From Paramoeba atlantica (taxonomy: Eukaryota; Discosea): a stretch of 37,183 nt of DNA. A model generated the notes under the pieces. The model was not told the origin of the DNA and searched no databases. It worked only from the letters and a program-made list of their open reading frames with translations. Both the position numbers and the translations under genes were made by a program. Location: contig CDRNVI010000174.1 in NCBI GenBank assembly GCA_977017575.1, forward strand, positions 1-37,183, written 5' to 3'. Every line of letters starts with the position of its first letter. Within the stretch, counting starts at the first letter, position 1. Positions 10,601 to 20,748 of this stretch are shown here, one piece after another.

Positions 10601-11192
10601 CTCTCCTTCCCCTTCCCCTTCCTTCTCTCCCTCTCCCTCTCCCTCTCCCTCATCCTCTCCATCCCCTTCTCCTTCTCCTTCTCCTTCTCCTTCTCCATCC
10701 CCTTTCCCTTCATCATCTTCCTCTCCCTCCCCTTCTCCTTCATCTTCTCCCTCTCCCTCTCCCTCTCCCTCTCCCTCTCCCTCACCTTCTCCCTCTCCCT
10801 CTCCATTTTTATCTTCTTCACCTTCACCTTCTCCCTCTCCCTCTCCCTCTCCCTCTCCTTCAACTCCAAAAACACTCTCATCTTCTCTTAGCTCTTCAGA
10901 AAAAGCTGGTGTTGTTCTTGGATCTTTTTCTCTTTTTACACTTTTACTTCTTTGTAGTTACTTCCTTTTGGCTGTAATATTAAGAAAAATGTATTCTAAA
11001 GATACTTTTTCAGTTTCACCTGAGCAAAATATTGAACAAGTTTTTTTTTCTTTCTTTTTTATGATAAAAGTTTTTTCTTTTAACACTTATTTATAGAATC
11101 TTGAAGCTATTGGTGTTAATCCATTACATCAACATATGAATCTTGCAAATGAAAATACTTTAAGTCCTGCAGATATTCATACTCTTCCTTAA
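4653..11192 (+). CDS. Surface serine protease (lysyl-endopeptidase type) with Pro-rich stalk and membrane anchor
   Basis: Nineteen exons: 4653-4752, 4811-4894, 4964-5017, 5092-5115, 5177-5233, 5306-5410, 5486-5563, 5649-6004, 6260-6320, 6412-6464, 6547-6598, 6705-6718, 6800-6868, 6946-6987, 7123-7230, 7301-7415, 7493-7612, 7665-11039 and 11097-11192. All borders are GT-AG and phases agree up to the stalk. The start [18 protein letters not shown] is a signal peptide. The trypsin-fold triad is His319 (FITANHC), Asp376 (ADYTLMKL) and Ser462 (GGSSGSG), as in lysyl endopeptidases of family S1. After an acidic [10 protein letters not shown] linker comes a Thr-Pro then Ser-Pro stalk, one membrane helix at about 10908-10985 and a roughly 50-residue tail ending at TAA. 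It is probably anchored with the protease outside the cell. The substrate is unknown; Lys specificity is only a family inference. The stalk does not stay in one frame. Confidence 0.8.
6705..6718 (+). other. 14-base micro-exon of the protease gene
   Basis: The bases between AACAG and a GTTTG donor encode only part of one codon plus SCYP. Including them keeps the phase between exon 11 (ending ...NYSVECS, phase 1) and exon 13 (TQGDLYKPF, phase 0), giving VECSASCYPTQG. Skipping them breaks the frame before the catalytic Asp exon. Confidence 0.6.
7724..10870 (+). repeat. Thr-Pro / Ser-Pro coding repeat array of the protease stalk
   Basis: About 220 bases of (ACNCCN) repeats encode Thr-Pro dipeptides. 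They are followed by about 2.9 kb of pyrimidine-only (CCN TCN) repeats encoding Ser-Pro. Between about 8700 and 9500 the array settles into a strict 30-base unit encoding [14 protein letters not shown] decapeptides, more than 25 copies. The frame that encodes Ser-Pro changes at about 8500, 8640, 9505, 9610 and 9760 and several more times to about 10270. It is then constant into the membrane segment. The reverse strand gives Glu-Gly and Lys-Glu-Arg shadows that are not genes. Confidence 0.9.
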
Positions 11193-11627
11193 AAATTCAA
11201 TGAAGTTTTTTTAAATAAAAATTATGTTCAAAACAAAACTAAGATGAAACTATATATTTGGAAGTGAGATTGAGTAAGCAATTATCTTTGCTTAAACACT
11301 TATTGGGATTAAAGCTATGACCTCTGTATCCCAGCTACTCAACTTTAAAAATAGTGGGAAACACAATTCAAAAAAAATTTATCAACTTCATGAGATTTGT
11401 TCAAAAAAATTTTACTCTCAAAAATCTAACAAATTCAATCAGAAATCTTTTTTTGTGAGTTGGTCAAAGCAAAAAAGAAGAGTTATACCCCTGGTACAAG
11501 AACAAAATGAAAACTTGGTGAGATGATATATATTGATAACCATGAAAAGAATACCCTTTCCAGAAGAATGAATTGTCTAAACAGAAGAATGAATTGTCTA
11601 GATGACTAAAATGGATTGAAACCTTTC
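11193..11627. other. Intergenic, no gene seen
   Basis: AT-rich sequence 3' of the protease gene. It holds one 21-base tandem duplication at about 11559-11601 (agaagaatgaattgtcta twice). If the TAA that ends the protease were read through, the frame would stay open for 24 codons to a TGA at about 11263. No other coding sign was found. Confidence 0.5.
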
Positions 11628-11949
11628 CACCACATCTGATTTTTGAGAAAATGTGAATTTTAAAAATAAAGTTTAGACTCATTTTTTTTGGTAGCAATCC
11701 AATGTTTAAAGGTGTTGTAAGCAACTTTTTGATGGTTGTTAAGGTGGTAATTTTATGTTTTTTTTTCAGAGATCAGATTCACAAACCCAGCACCCATAAT
11801 TCAAAATCCATTTTTATTTTTCAAAGACTGGATTTCCAAATGTAATCCAACTTGGTTAGCTCAAAACTTGGTGTATTTTCCCATCCAAATCCTAAATAAA
11901 AGAGAAAGCCCAATATCTTTTTTGTCATGATGAAAAACTGTCCCACAAG
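11628..11949 (+). mobile_element. Left-end fragment of a TIR DNA element (copy A)
   Basis: This is about 322 bases matching 15706-16025, with roughly 16 substitutions and two small indels by eye. It begins with the same terminal motif, CACCACATCTGATTTTT. It stops exactly where a candidate LTR begins (TG at 11950), while copy B continues there with CAATTGAG. The simplest reading is that the retroelement inserted into copy A. The far end of copy A was not found. Confidence 0.7.
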
Positions 11950-12251
11950 TGAACATGTCTACTGAGAAGTTGCACATGAGCAATGTGTGCTACTCTGAAG
12001 ACACTTGGCTCTCTGCTCTATTCATTTGATCCAACTCTTGATCTCCTCCAACTCAATTCCCAATCTCCTTCAAGTCAACCCTTGGTCTCCTCCAAGTCAA
12101 CCTTCTGTGAATCTAAATAAAGAACACCATTGATGATGTCATCAGGAAGTTTCTTGCTTTTTCGTGAGACTTCTGAGGACTGCTCTTCAGTTGTCCATTC
12201 AACATATTTCTGACACACCTTCTTTAGTCTGTACCAAAGTAGACATGTTCA
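11950..12251 (+). repeat. Candidate 5' LTR
   Basis: 302 bases bounded by a perfect inverted repeat, TGAACATGTCTACT at the left and AGTAGACATGTTCA at the right, with TG...CA ends. Inside are three imperfect ~22-base tandem units rich in CTCCTCCAAGTCAA and an AATAAA signal near 12115. TTGGCAATG follows the right end and could be a primer-binding site. With no second copy in the window, LTR status is inferred. Confidence 0.6.
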
Positions 12252-12282
12252 TTGGCAATGCTGGTTTTGATTTTCAGAACTC

Positions 12283-13866
12283 ATGCTCACTTTTGATACT
12301 GAGATTGAACATTTGTTCTTTGAATTGAAACAACAACAGTGCCTTGTTTTCACAAACAAACATTCTGGTGAGGTTTTTTCCTGGAGGCCAGGTTTCCTTA
12401 CAACAACTGATCTTCTACTTTTGATCGTTTATCTTCTTTTTGAGTTGGCTATTTTTCCACCAATTGGTTTTTTAAGCGAGCAACTTTTCTTTTTTTTGAA
12501 CTCTGAGCACCAGTTTTCCATTGGGTTTTTCCACCACTCTGAGCCTACTGAGCTGCACAATAGATATGTATTTCCAGAATGAATCAATCATAAATAACCC
12601 CACACATAGGAATGTGCAGTGCCAATCCTTCAATGCACTTAATCCTAAGGGTTCCTGCTCCAATGGAGATACATGCAAGTATGTGCATCTTAGTAAAAGA
12701 TAATTCAGGAGAGAGAGGGGCAGACATCTGCGCCTGCAAGCTGCTGTTGGGACTGGAGAAACCTACCCTGATCTGGAACCACAAGAGCAACCACCTACTG
12801 AGAGGGAGGGGGATGCTCAACCTTCGGAAGAGCAAACCCCAGCAGTCTCTCCAGTGAGGGCAACTCAACCTTTCTTGGAAAACATTATAATTGGTGGACA
12901 ACTCTACTCCCCAGTTGCTGCTCCCAATTCTAGCCAGCAAGCAGTGAGCCCCATGCCAAGTCTCCCTCAAACTCCTCTGTCCAATCATCTTGCACACAAT
13001 GCAGGCCACAACTTTGACTGGTCATCAGTTACCTTGTCAAGAAGAGACACTCAGGTTCCAGTGCCTTTGGACCTCCTGCCAACAATGACATACAAGGATC
13101 TCAAGAGATCAATCAAATTGTCAATGACTCCCATCAAGCAATACCCAATGCTGCGTGAGAAGCTTGAGTATATTTACTGACAGTGGAATCAATTCAAGTG
13201 GCCCAACAATTCTATTGCAGCAAAGTTGGTCAGCACTGAGCTTGAGAAAGTGGGAATCCAAGTGTCTGGTTGGGAGACAATTGACAGTGTTCAAGAAATC
13301 CTGTATAATGTCTCTTTTTCAAATGGTCTTTTGAACAAACTGTTGCACAATGTGACCAAGAAATATCAGAATTTTGAGTTCAAGACGAACAAGGAGTTCT
13401 TGCCCCAAGTGGTTGATTTTCTTGCAGCTGCCAGTCTCACAGATCCTACATTGACCTTTGACAATGAATCTCTCAGAGAGACCTTTGAGAATCATGTGGA
13501 AGCTTCCCCCTTTGCCAGAGCTTGGGAATCAGCCAGCAGGATGAGCCACTTGAGGGAATTTGAACAAATTGTGTGCCTTATGAAAGAGCAGAAAAGCTAC
13601 CCCACAATCACCAGTTTGAAGAACTTGACATTGGGTTCAGAAAGAGAGAGGACAGCAAAAGAGCTGCAGGATCAGAAACCATGTCACTATTGTGGCAAAA
13701 CAACTCACAAGGCAGAGAGTTGTTGGAAGAAGAGGGACTTTGCAAGAGATGGCTTCTATTGTAAGGAACACAAGAAGAACAGCTCTCACTGGACTTCTGG
13801 TTGTTGAATGTTGAACAAAAGGAAACGTGACCATTCATCCAGAGAACCCCCAGCACCAAAGTCACC
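12283..13866 (+). mobile_element. Retroelement gag-like region
   Basis: Part of the Ty3-like fossil. It holds a CCCH-like cysteine cluster near 12620-12690 and, at its distal end, a CCHC zinc knuckle, CHYCGKTTHKAESC, at about 13681-13722. Between these lies a Pro-rich and then helical region of capsid-like length. Broken. Confidence 0.65.
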
Positions 13867-13897
13867 TTGAGACAAGAAGAAAGAACAGAGGATATTT

Positions 13898-15154
13898 ATG
13901 AATACACTCATCAGGGAGTTAGAGAAAAGATTTGAGTTGACTCCCAAGGGGGATGGTGACTCAGAACAACCAAATAAACGACCTCAAATTTGCCCTGTTG
14001 ATTCTCTTTCTTCTATTTCACCTAGTTGCTCAACTGAATACAAAGAACCTCTGAGCCAGTCCAACACTCATGTTCAAGAACCTCTGAAACACTCTGATGT
14101 TCATGTTTGGACTGATCCATCATCCCATACCAACCTTCCTTTAGATCATGTGATCAATGTTCTTCCAAATTTAGTAATCAATGCAGAAAGCCAGGATATT
14201 GGTTGTGCATTTGAAGTTGTGTCTCAGGCGGGTGAATTAGCAACTACTACTTGTATAGACACAGGATCTGGTATCAATGTAATCAGTTGTCAGCAACTTT
14301 TGTGTCCTGGATTTGAGATCCTGAGCCAACAGCAAGCTGACAAGCTTCAAGTTAAAGTGGGAAACTCAACTGAAGTTGCAATTAATGAAGAGATTCTCAC
14401 CATGGTCAAGATTGAAAAGGGGTTTTCCCAAGGACTCTGGTTCTTCATTATTGATGACCTCCCTGTTCAAATATTGATTGGCTTCAGTGCCATGAAACAA
14501 TGTTGCCTAGGTCTCAGTGATGGTCATTTAACATGGAAAGGTTGGAGATGCATCCAAGCAAATTTAGCACAGCTCAACATCACCCTTCCTCAGGTCACAG
14601 ATCCAGATTTCTACATCAACATAGAGAGGCAAGATAAGACCTTAGTACTCTTGGCTGAGACAAAGGCAATCCCTCTGAGATCATCAGTGTTCCTTCCACT
14701 AATGCTGAGCAGCTGTGCATTGTCACCTGAAGGATTCTTCTTTCCATCAATTGGATCAGAGAGTTTGTTATTCCTTCCTGGCTTGGTTACAATTGAGCAA
14801 GGTAAAAAACACAACACACTGAATGTTCTTGTGATGAATCATTCTGAGACTAAGGTCCAAGTGAAGAAAAATCTCGAAGTTGGAATGGTTTATCAGCTTA
14901 ATGACCATGATGTCAAAAACACTGAGCTTCTTCAACTCTTGAAACACTCTTTGATTGAACCCTGTCTTCGAAAATTTGTACCCAAGAAACAACCACTTTG
15001 CACAAAATCAGTTAATGCAAAGACTGGTGCCAATTATCTCTGTGCACTCACTGGACCATGGCTTGAGAAAATGATTGAGGATGAGGATTTATTTCAAAAA
15101 CCTAAATGGAAGAGACAGAAGTTGCATGATCATCAGAATGGCAAATCTGATTGA
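13898..15154 (+). mobile_element. Retroelement aspartic protease region
   Basis: A retropepsin-like domain lies in the first half, with the active-site motif IDTGSG at about 14255-14272 and a hydrophobic ILIG-type stretch at about 14470-14485. The following linker leads into the reverse transcriptase. Part of the same fossil. Confidence 0.7.
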
Positions 15155-15196
15155 TCCACCAGAAACCCCGACCCTGACCTCAATTGTAACTCATCT

Positions 15197-15705
15197 GTGA
15201 TACAATTGCTTACTCACATTGCCACTCAAAACAAGTCTACTACACATAAAAAAGATCCACCTGATAAATTCAAAGAAGCATATGAGAAATTTGGTTTGGA
15301 TAATACTGAATTGAATAACAGGCAGAAAATACAATTAGCAGAGATGTTGGTTTCTTTCCAAGACTTGTGGGATGATGAGAAGCGAGAAGGTCCAATTACT
15401 AGGATCACAGCAACAAGTCATCCAATCAAAGCAGAGGGTCCACCCTTGAGAGCAAAACCCCGTAGAACCACACCTGTCAAAGACTGCATCATATGGAAAC
15501 ATATTGACAAGATGGTGAAAAGGAAAGTGATTAGAAAATCTAACTCTCCTTGGGCTGCTCCAATTCTCTTGGCAGACAAGAAGAATGGAAATGTTCAGTT
15601 TTGTGTGGATTTCCGTCACCTGAATGAAAAAACAAAGAAGGACTCTTATCCACTACCCTGTATGGATGAAATCTTAGCTGCACTTGGCAGTTCTTCTTAT
15701 TTTTC
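15197..15705 (+). mobile_element. Reverse transcriptase, 5' part, cut by an insertion
   Basis: The N-terminal RT signature of Ty3-like elements is visible: KMVKRKVIRKSNSPWAAPI, then FCVDFRHLNEKTKKDSYPLP. The TIR element begins immediately after it. Part of the same fossil. Confidence 0.85.
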
Positions 15706-18116
15706 CACCGCATCCGATTTTTGAGAAAATGTGAATTTTAAAAATAAAGTTTGGACCCATTTTTTTTGGTAGCAATCCGGTGTTTAAAGGTGTTGTAAGC
15801 AACTTTTTGATGGTTGTTAAGGTGGTAATTTTGTGTTTTTTTTTCAGATATCAGATGCACAAACCCAGCACCCATAATTCAAAATCCATTTTCATTTTTC
15901 AAAGACTGTGTTTCCAAATGTAACTCAACTTGGTTAGCTCAAAACTTGGTGTATTTTCCCATCCTAAATAAAAGAGAAGAGAAAGCCCAATATCTTTTTT
16001 GTCACGATGAAGAACTGTCCCACAAGCAATTGAGAGCCAAAATTCTTCAATCAAGCAAAAATCTTTGTTGAAAGAGTCTTCAAGAAGGAGTTCAGGTCCG
16101 AACAGAGTGAGCAGTTTGTTTAGACATTTGAGAGAAAAACAAAAAACAAGAAGAAAAAAAAAGAAAAAAAAACAAAGGACTTGAACTAAATCGTTTTGGC
16201 TGTATTTTTCGAATAAAAAAAAAGAAAAAAAGTAATCTGAAAAGAATCCAAGACGAAAATTGCTAATTTTTTTGCTTTTTTTTCTTTCAAATTTTTGATT
16301 CTTTTTTCAAAATGCTTGCCAGATTCAATCTCAAAAGAAAAAAATGAATTCAATCACAAAAAAAGAAAAGAAGGAGATTAAAAATGGAATTCTTGCTCTG
16401 TCAACCAATTCCCCATGATTCTTTGTTTTCTTCTTCATGGACATTATCACCAAAAAACCCTTTTCCTCTCTCGATATTATTGTTTCCTCCTGTTCGTTTT
16501 TCAGAGCCATCTAAGGATAGTTATTCTACTCTCTCTCTCCTCCTTCACCTTTATTATTTGATCATTTTTGTTTTTCGACTGCACGAGAACTTGTAAAAAC
16601 AAATAAGAGTTTGGTGTCTTGGAAAGTGCTTGAAGAGAAGGTTGTGTTTCTGTTTGATCATCTTGTTTTTCTTTTTCTTTCTTTTTTTTCTTTCGTTTTT
16701 CTCCCCTTTTTTTCTTTCTTTTTTTCTCTTCCTTTTTATTCTTCCTTTTTATTCTCTCTTTTTTTCTCCTTTTTTCTCCTTCCTCTTTTTTCTTTTCTTT
16801 TTTTTTTTATTATTCTTATCATTTTTAAAAATATCTTTTTTGAATCCACACAATACAGATTTCTAAAATTGTTGGAAGAATGAGTTGAAAGAAAGCAAGT
16901 GGTTCACATGAACTCTCAAAACCAATGGATTATTCAAAACTGGGACAACCACATTATTTTAACAAGGAAACCAGGAAAAAGCACTATTGTTGTTGAGAAC
17001 TTATTTTAAAACCAAACCAGTAACAGTTTCTCCCCAAAATCCATCGCCGGCTTTGGAGCAGGAAGTTTTGGAAATGGAATTTCAAACTCTGGTGATTTCA
17101 AGTGTATTGGCTCCCCAGACAAAGGATCTAAGACTCACTGAAATATCATCACATCATTTGGATTTTTTAGTAACCCATATCATTCATCATCATATTCACA
17201 AACTGTGCTTGTTTCAAATCATCAGATTTCTCAAGGTTTTGAAAGTCTATTTATTAAATTTTAAGAAATTATAATCCTTCAAAACACACACAAAAAAAAA
17301 ATGAATTAACCTTTTCGAATCGCTTTCTTCACAACTCGCTTCCCAATGGGCAGACAATGAACGAGTTCTTGAATCAGTCTTTTTGAAATGCTGGACTTGA
17401 ACTTTTCAAAAGTTCAAGTTCAGTGTTTCAAAAGGTTTATCCTCTTTAATCTGTGTTCCTTCATACCTTCGAAGAGATAAACCACTTTAAAGTTTGTAAT
17501 CTCTTCTGTTTTCCTCTTGATTTGAGATGTAAAAGCTCTCCTTTCCCATTGTTTTTCATGAATAACAGAAGTGTTGATGATTGGAAGTTGTTCTATTTTT
17601 GTTCGGAAGAAAAATTGAAAAATTGTCATTTAAAAAGAAAGTTAAACCAGGTTGTTTTGTCCTTTTGACTTTTTTAATCTTTTTGATCTCTTTCCAAAAA
17701 TCTTTTTGGTGTTTCTGTGAGATTCGGGTGTGTCCATTTTCAAAAAATTGCCCAATCTATTTATTCTTAGACTTTAGAATATGGAGAAAAAAGTAGAACC
17801 AAAATAGAAAAGGACATCTTCTCTTTCAAGGGGAGATATTGGCAGTTTGACCAACACTTTTTTAACACTTTTCAACATCTCTCCCATAAAAGTTGTTTTT
17901 TTGGTTCTTTAAAAATACATTATTTCAAAGAACATCAAAAAACGAATCAAAATCAAAAAACAAACCTTGAAAAGACTTCAAACAAAGACCAAAAAAGTGG
18001 ATGGCAGAAGCGAAGAGAAGCACGAAAGAAAAACACGAGAAAACACAAGAACGCAAACACCGTCCAAAATAGGGACTCAAAAAAAGTGCGTGATTTTTGA
18101 AAAATCGAATGTGGTG
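15706..18116 (+). mobile_element. TIR DNA element, 2,411 bp (copy B), inserted in the RT
   Basis: The ends are inverted repeats: left CACCGCATCCGATTTTT at 15706-15722 and right, read on the minus strand from 18116, CACCACATTCGATTTTT (15 of 17 equal). The 3-base sequence TTC flanks both sides (15703-15705 and 18117-18119), as a target-site duplication would. CAC-type ends with a 3-base duplication resemble CACTA/EnSpm or Harbinger groups. No transposase is recognised. Inside are a long T/C tract (16655-16860), exon-like stretches near 16560-16640 and 16860-17270, and a hairpin at 17379-17434. It is probably non-autonomous. Confidence 0.75.
17379..17434. repeat. Long imperfect palindrome inside TIR copy B
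   Basis: A left arm of about 28 bases and a right arm of 27 bases pair around a single C at 17407. The inner 12 bases, ACTTGAACTTTT / AAAAGTTCAAGT, are perfect. It would form a stable hairpin and may mark a resolution or internal terminal site of the element. Confidence 0.7.
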
Positions 18117-19130
18117 TTCCTCTATTGACCTGTTTGAGGCTTTCTGGTTGATCCCAATCAGAGAAGGAGACATTGAAAAGGCTGCCTTTACCAGCAAATA
18201 TGGTTTCTGGGAATTTCTCTTGATGCCTTTTGGGTTATGTAATGCTCCAGCAACACAACAATAGTTTATTGAAATGGTCTTGAGTGGTCTGGTTTGGCAA
18301 TGTTGTTTTGCCTACATCAATGATATCCTTTGTTACAGCTCAACATTTGAACAACATCTGGCTGATCTGACGAAAATTTTCCAAAGATTGAGGGACAATG
18401 ATTTGATGCTCCAACCAGCAAAGTGCTTGTTTTGCAAGCCAAATTTTGAAATTCTTGGATTTATCACAACAAAGGATGGTTTGAAGCCAAATCTGAAAAA
18501 AGTTGAGGCAATCCAGAATTACCCACTTCTGACTACTCCAAAGGAAATTGAGAGATTTTTGGAAATGGTTACTTGGTTAAAACGGTTCATCCCTCATTCA
18601 TCCAGTTTAACAACACACTTGAGAAAAGCCAAAGTGATGGATCCAAAGAAGTTTTTGCTATCCCAAGAATCCATTAAGGAGATACATCTCTTAAAGGAGC
18701 TTTTGACATCCAAAACCTGTATGGCCCATCCTGACTTCTCAAAGGAATTTTTTATCTATGTTGACACCAGCAAGCTTGGTCTTAGAGCAATTCTCACTCA
18801 GATGGATCAAAATGGTCACCACTGAGTTATTGAGTATGCTTCTCGAACACTCACAAAGACACAGCAGAAGTACACTAATCCTCTGTGGGAGGGCCTTGGA
18901 ATCCTGTGGGCATTAAACAACTTCAAGTATTACATCTGTGGTCAAAATCCTATTGTGTTCTATGATTGCAAATCTCTCAAATCTGTGTTTAAAATGGGTC
19001 AACAGAAAGTACTGAACCATGATATGCTGTGTGATTGGGTTGCTTGAATTCTAGAATATCACCCAAAGATCATTCACAAACCTGGAAAGTTGATGGCAAT
19101 CCCTGATGCTCTAAGCTGCCAGTATGCTGG
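18117..19130 (+). mobile_element. Reverse transcriptase 3' part and RNase H
   Basis: Continues the Ty3-like fossil after the TIR insertion. It shows the RT signatures KAAFTSKYGFWEFLLMPFG and KCLFCKPNFEILGFI, and an RNase H region starting IYVDTSKLG and ending at HKPGKLM followed by DALS. Broken. Confidence 0.85.
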
Positions 19131-19539
19131 ATATCATGATAAGGCCACTTCAAAGAATTATGTGACTTGTTGGTTTGAAGAGTTGGTGGATTTGGGACAA
19201 TCTTCTTCAGGAAAAACCCATATCCTCTTAAGACAAAACAACATTTTGGAAAAAATTGAATTAATCAGTGAGCCAGAAATTTGTGACATTTCTCCTATTT
19301 GATCACTGCCTCTGCCACTTTCCACAGCAAAAGAAAGTTCTGAAAATGTTGAAGCAAATATGGATAACATTGATCAGATTTTAGTTGAACTTCCTTACCT
19401 TGCTCAGGCCCAAAGGAAAGATAAGTTTTGCTCAATGATTATTAACTACTTGATTAATGGCCTCTTGCCTAAGAGGAAGTGCTATCTTTGGGCACTCCAA
19501 TGAACTGCTCACAAGTATTGGGTTGATGAATCTGAAATC

Positions 19540-20236
19540 TTGAGGAAAGTGGATGAAACTACAACTGCTGGTTGTCTCCCACCTGCAATTCTGCCTCAGA
19601 GTTTGTGGAATACAGTATTTGACACTTATCATTCAGATCTAATCTCTGGACACTGCAAGTTCAAGCAACTTTATAATGCAATTGCTGTCTCCTATTATTT
19701 TCCTAGTATGAGTGCTGCAATCAAAGGTTACTATCACCATTGCCTTAATTGTACAATCAACTCAAAAACAAAGACATTGACATCTGATTTAAACCCTTAT
19801 ATGGCTTCTTATTCTGGAATTTTACTTCACCTAGATTGTACAAAAGGACCAAAAGTCACTGCTTGTGGAAATTCTTTTATTTTGGCTATCCTTGATAACT
19901 TTAGTGGCTATATACATTTGTATACAATTCCAGATCCCTCTGCTGAAGCCTCTGCTGAAGCCTTACTTCAGTATGTTTGTGTTAATTCAATACCTTTGTG
20001 GATAGTAACAGATAATGGTTCAAAATTTGCAAATCAAATTTTTGCAGAACTGACCCAGCTTCTCAGAATGAAACAAACTTTTATTGCCCCCTACAACTCC
20101 AAAAGTAATAGCTGTGTTGAATGTTCCCACAAAGTTACAGAATCAATCATTTGCTCATTTGTTGATAAATATGCAGATGATTGGGACCTTCTCTTACCTC
20201 TTGTGGAATTTGCTTTCAATACTTGTCAGGTTCTGA
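19540..20236 (+). mobile_element. Integrase region, C-terminus lost
   Basis: An HHCC zinc-binding region (YHSDLISGH ... CLNC) is followed by the integrase core with LDC, TDNGSKF and a Glu in SNSCVECSH, the DDE arrangement. Similarity ends at AFNTCQ, about 20230. Broken. Confidence 0.8.
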
Positions 20237-20748
20237 GAGTGTTTTGACTCTCAAAGATGCTTCTTGATTTGATGTTGTTTTGTTGTTTCCTCTGTGTTTT
20301 CCCAATTAGAGAGCATTTTGTTTTGTCTAAATTTGTGTTTCATTATGAATTTGGTTTGTATTGCTTTTATTGTGCTTTGAGCAGAAGTTGTAGATATCAT
20401 AGTAAATTTAGGAGATTTAAACTGATCTGTTTCCTTGTTCTGTTTGTATTAGTAATAGAAATGCACCACTCTGTACTTTTTTTCAGAAGTTTGCTTTGCT
20501 TCTGTGTTTTGGTTCTTTTTCCATTTATTTTTGGTTGTACATTAGCTGTGAGTGATGATATTTCTACATTGCCCTATCTTCAAGAGGAAATGTTTTGGTT
20601 GGGTTTTCTTGTGAGGATGTGGGAAGATGTGAGGGAGAGAGACTTTAATTATATTCTTCCTTGGGTAATGTTCTTCCTATTATTCTCCTTGAATGTGTGC
20701 TATGGTATTTTTTGTTTTTGGAAGAGAATGGAAGATAGTTGTTGTTGA
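20237..20748. other. Unassigned stretch between two retroelement fossils
   Basis: Low GC, G/T-rich on the plus strand. It begins with a 7-bp hairpin, TGAGAGT/ACTCTCA, at about 20241-20261. A long plus-strand frame here encodes only Phe/Leu/Cys-rich hydrophobic sequence, probably not a gene. It could be LTR-like sequence of the following gag-like fossil, but no second copy was seen. Confidence 0.35.

Larger units (their letters stand above)
11950..20236 (+). mobile_element. Ty3-like LTR retroelement, broken fossil with a nested insertion
   Basis: The order LTR, gag-like region with zinc knuckle, aspartic protease, reverse transcriptase, RNase H, integrase is that of Ty3/Metaviridae elements. 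A candidate 5' LTR lies at 11950-12251. No 3' LTR was found, and the similarity ends within the integrase at about 20236, so the right end is lost. A 2.4-kb TIR element sits inside the reverse transcriptase. The copy looks broken: about eight to ten breaks besides the insertion and the missing end. It is younger than TIR copy A, into which it seems to have inserted, and older than copy B. Confidence 0.85.

Noticed and set aside
7599-10881. Very long open frames on both strands of the Ser-Pro array (Glu-Gly, Lys-Arg-Glu or Leu-Pro proteins)
   Set aside because: They are shadows of a repeat with no stop codons in any frame. Only the frames linking the protease exons to the membrane segment have context.
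11310-11345. Alu-like words (GGGATTAAAGC ... CCCAGCTACTC)
   Set aside because: Two short matches without tRNA or 7SL structure or a poly(A) tail; most likely chance.
12283-12582. 99-codon frame with hydrophobic segments at the start of the retroelement interior
   Set aside because: No gag-like feature and no clear link to the downstream gag region; left as part of the fossil and not called as a separate gene.
16384-17274. Exon-like open stretches inside TIR copy B
   Set aside because: Two different frames look equally protein-like and no transposase or other domain emerges, so no gene is called.
20257-20748. 163-codon plus-strand frame of hydrophobic Phe/Leu/Cys-rich protein
   Set aside because: Composition is what G/T-rich DNA gives in that frame. 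There is no domain, signal or splice context, and it lies between two retroelement fossils.
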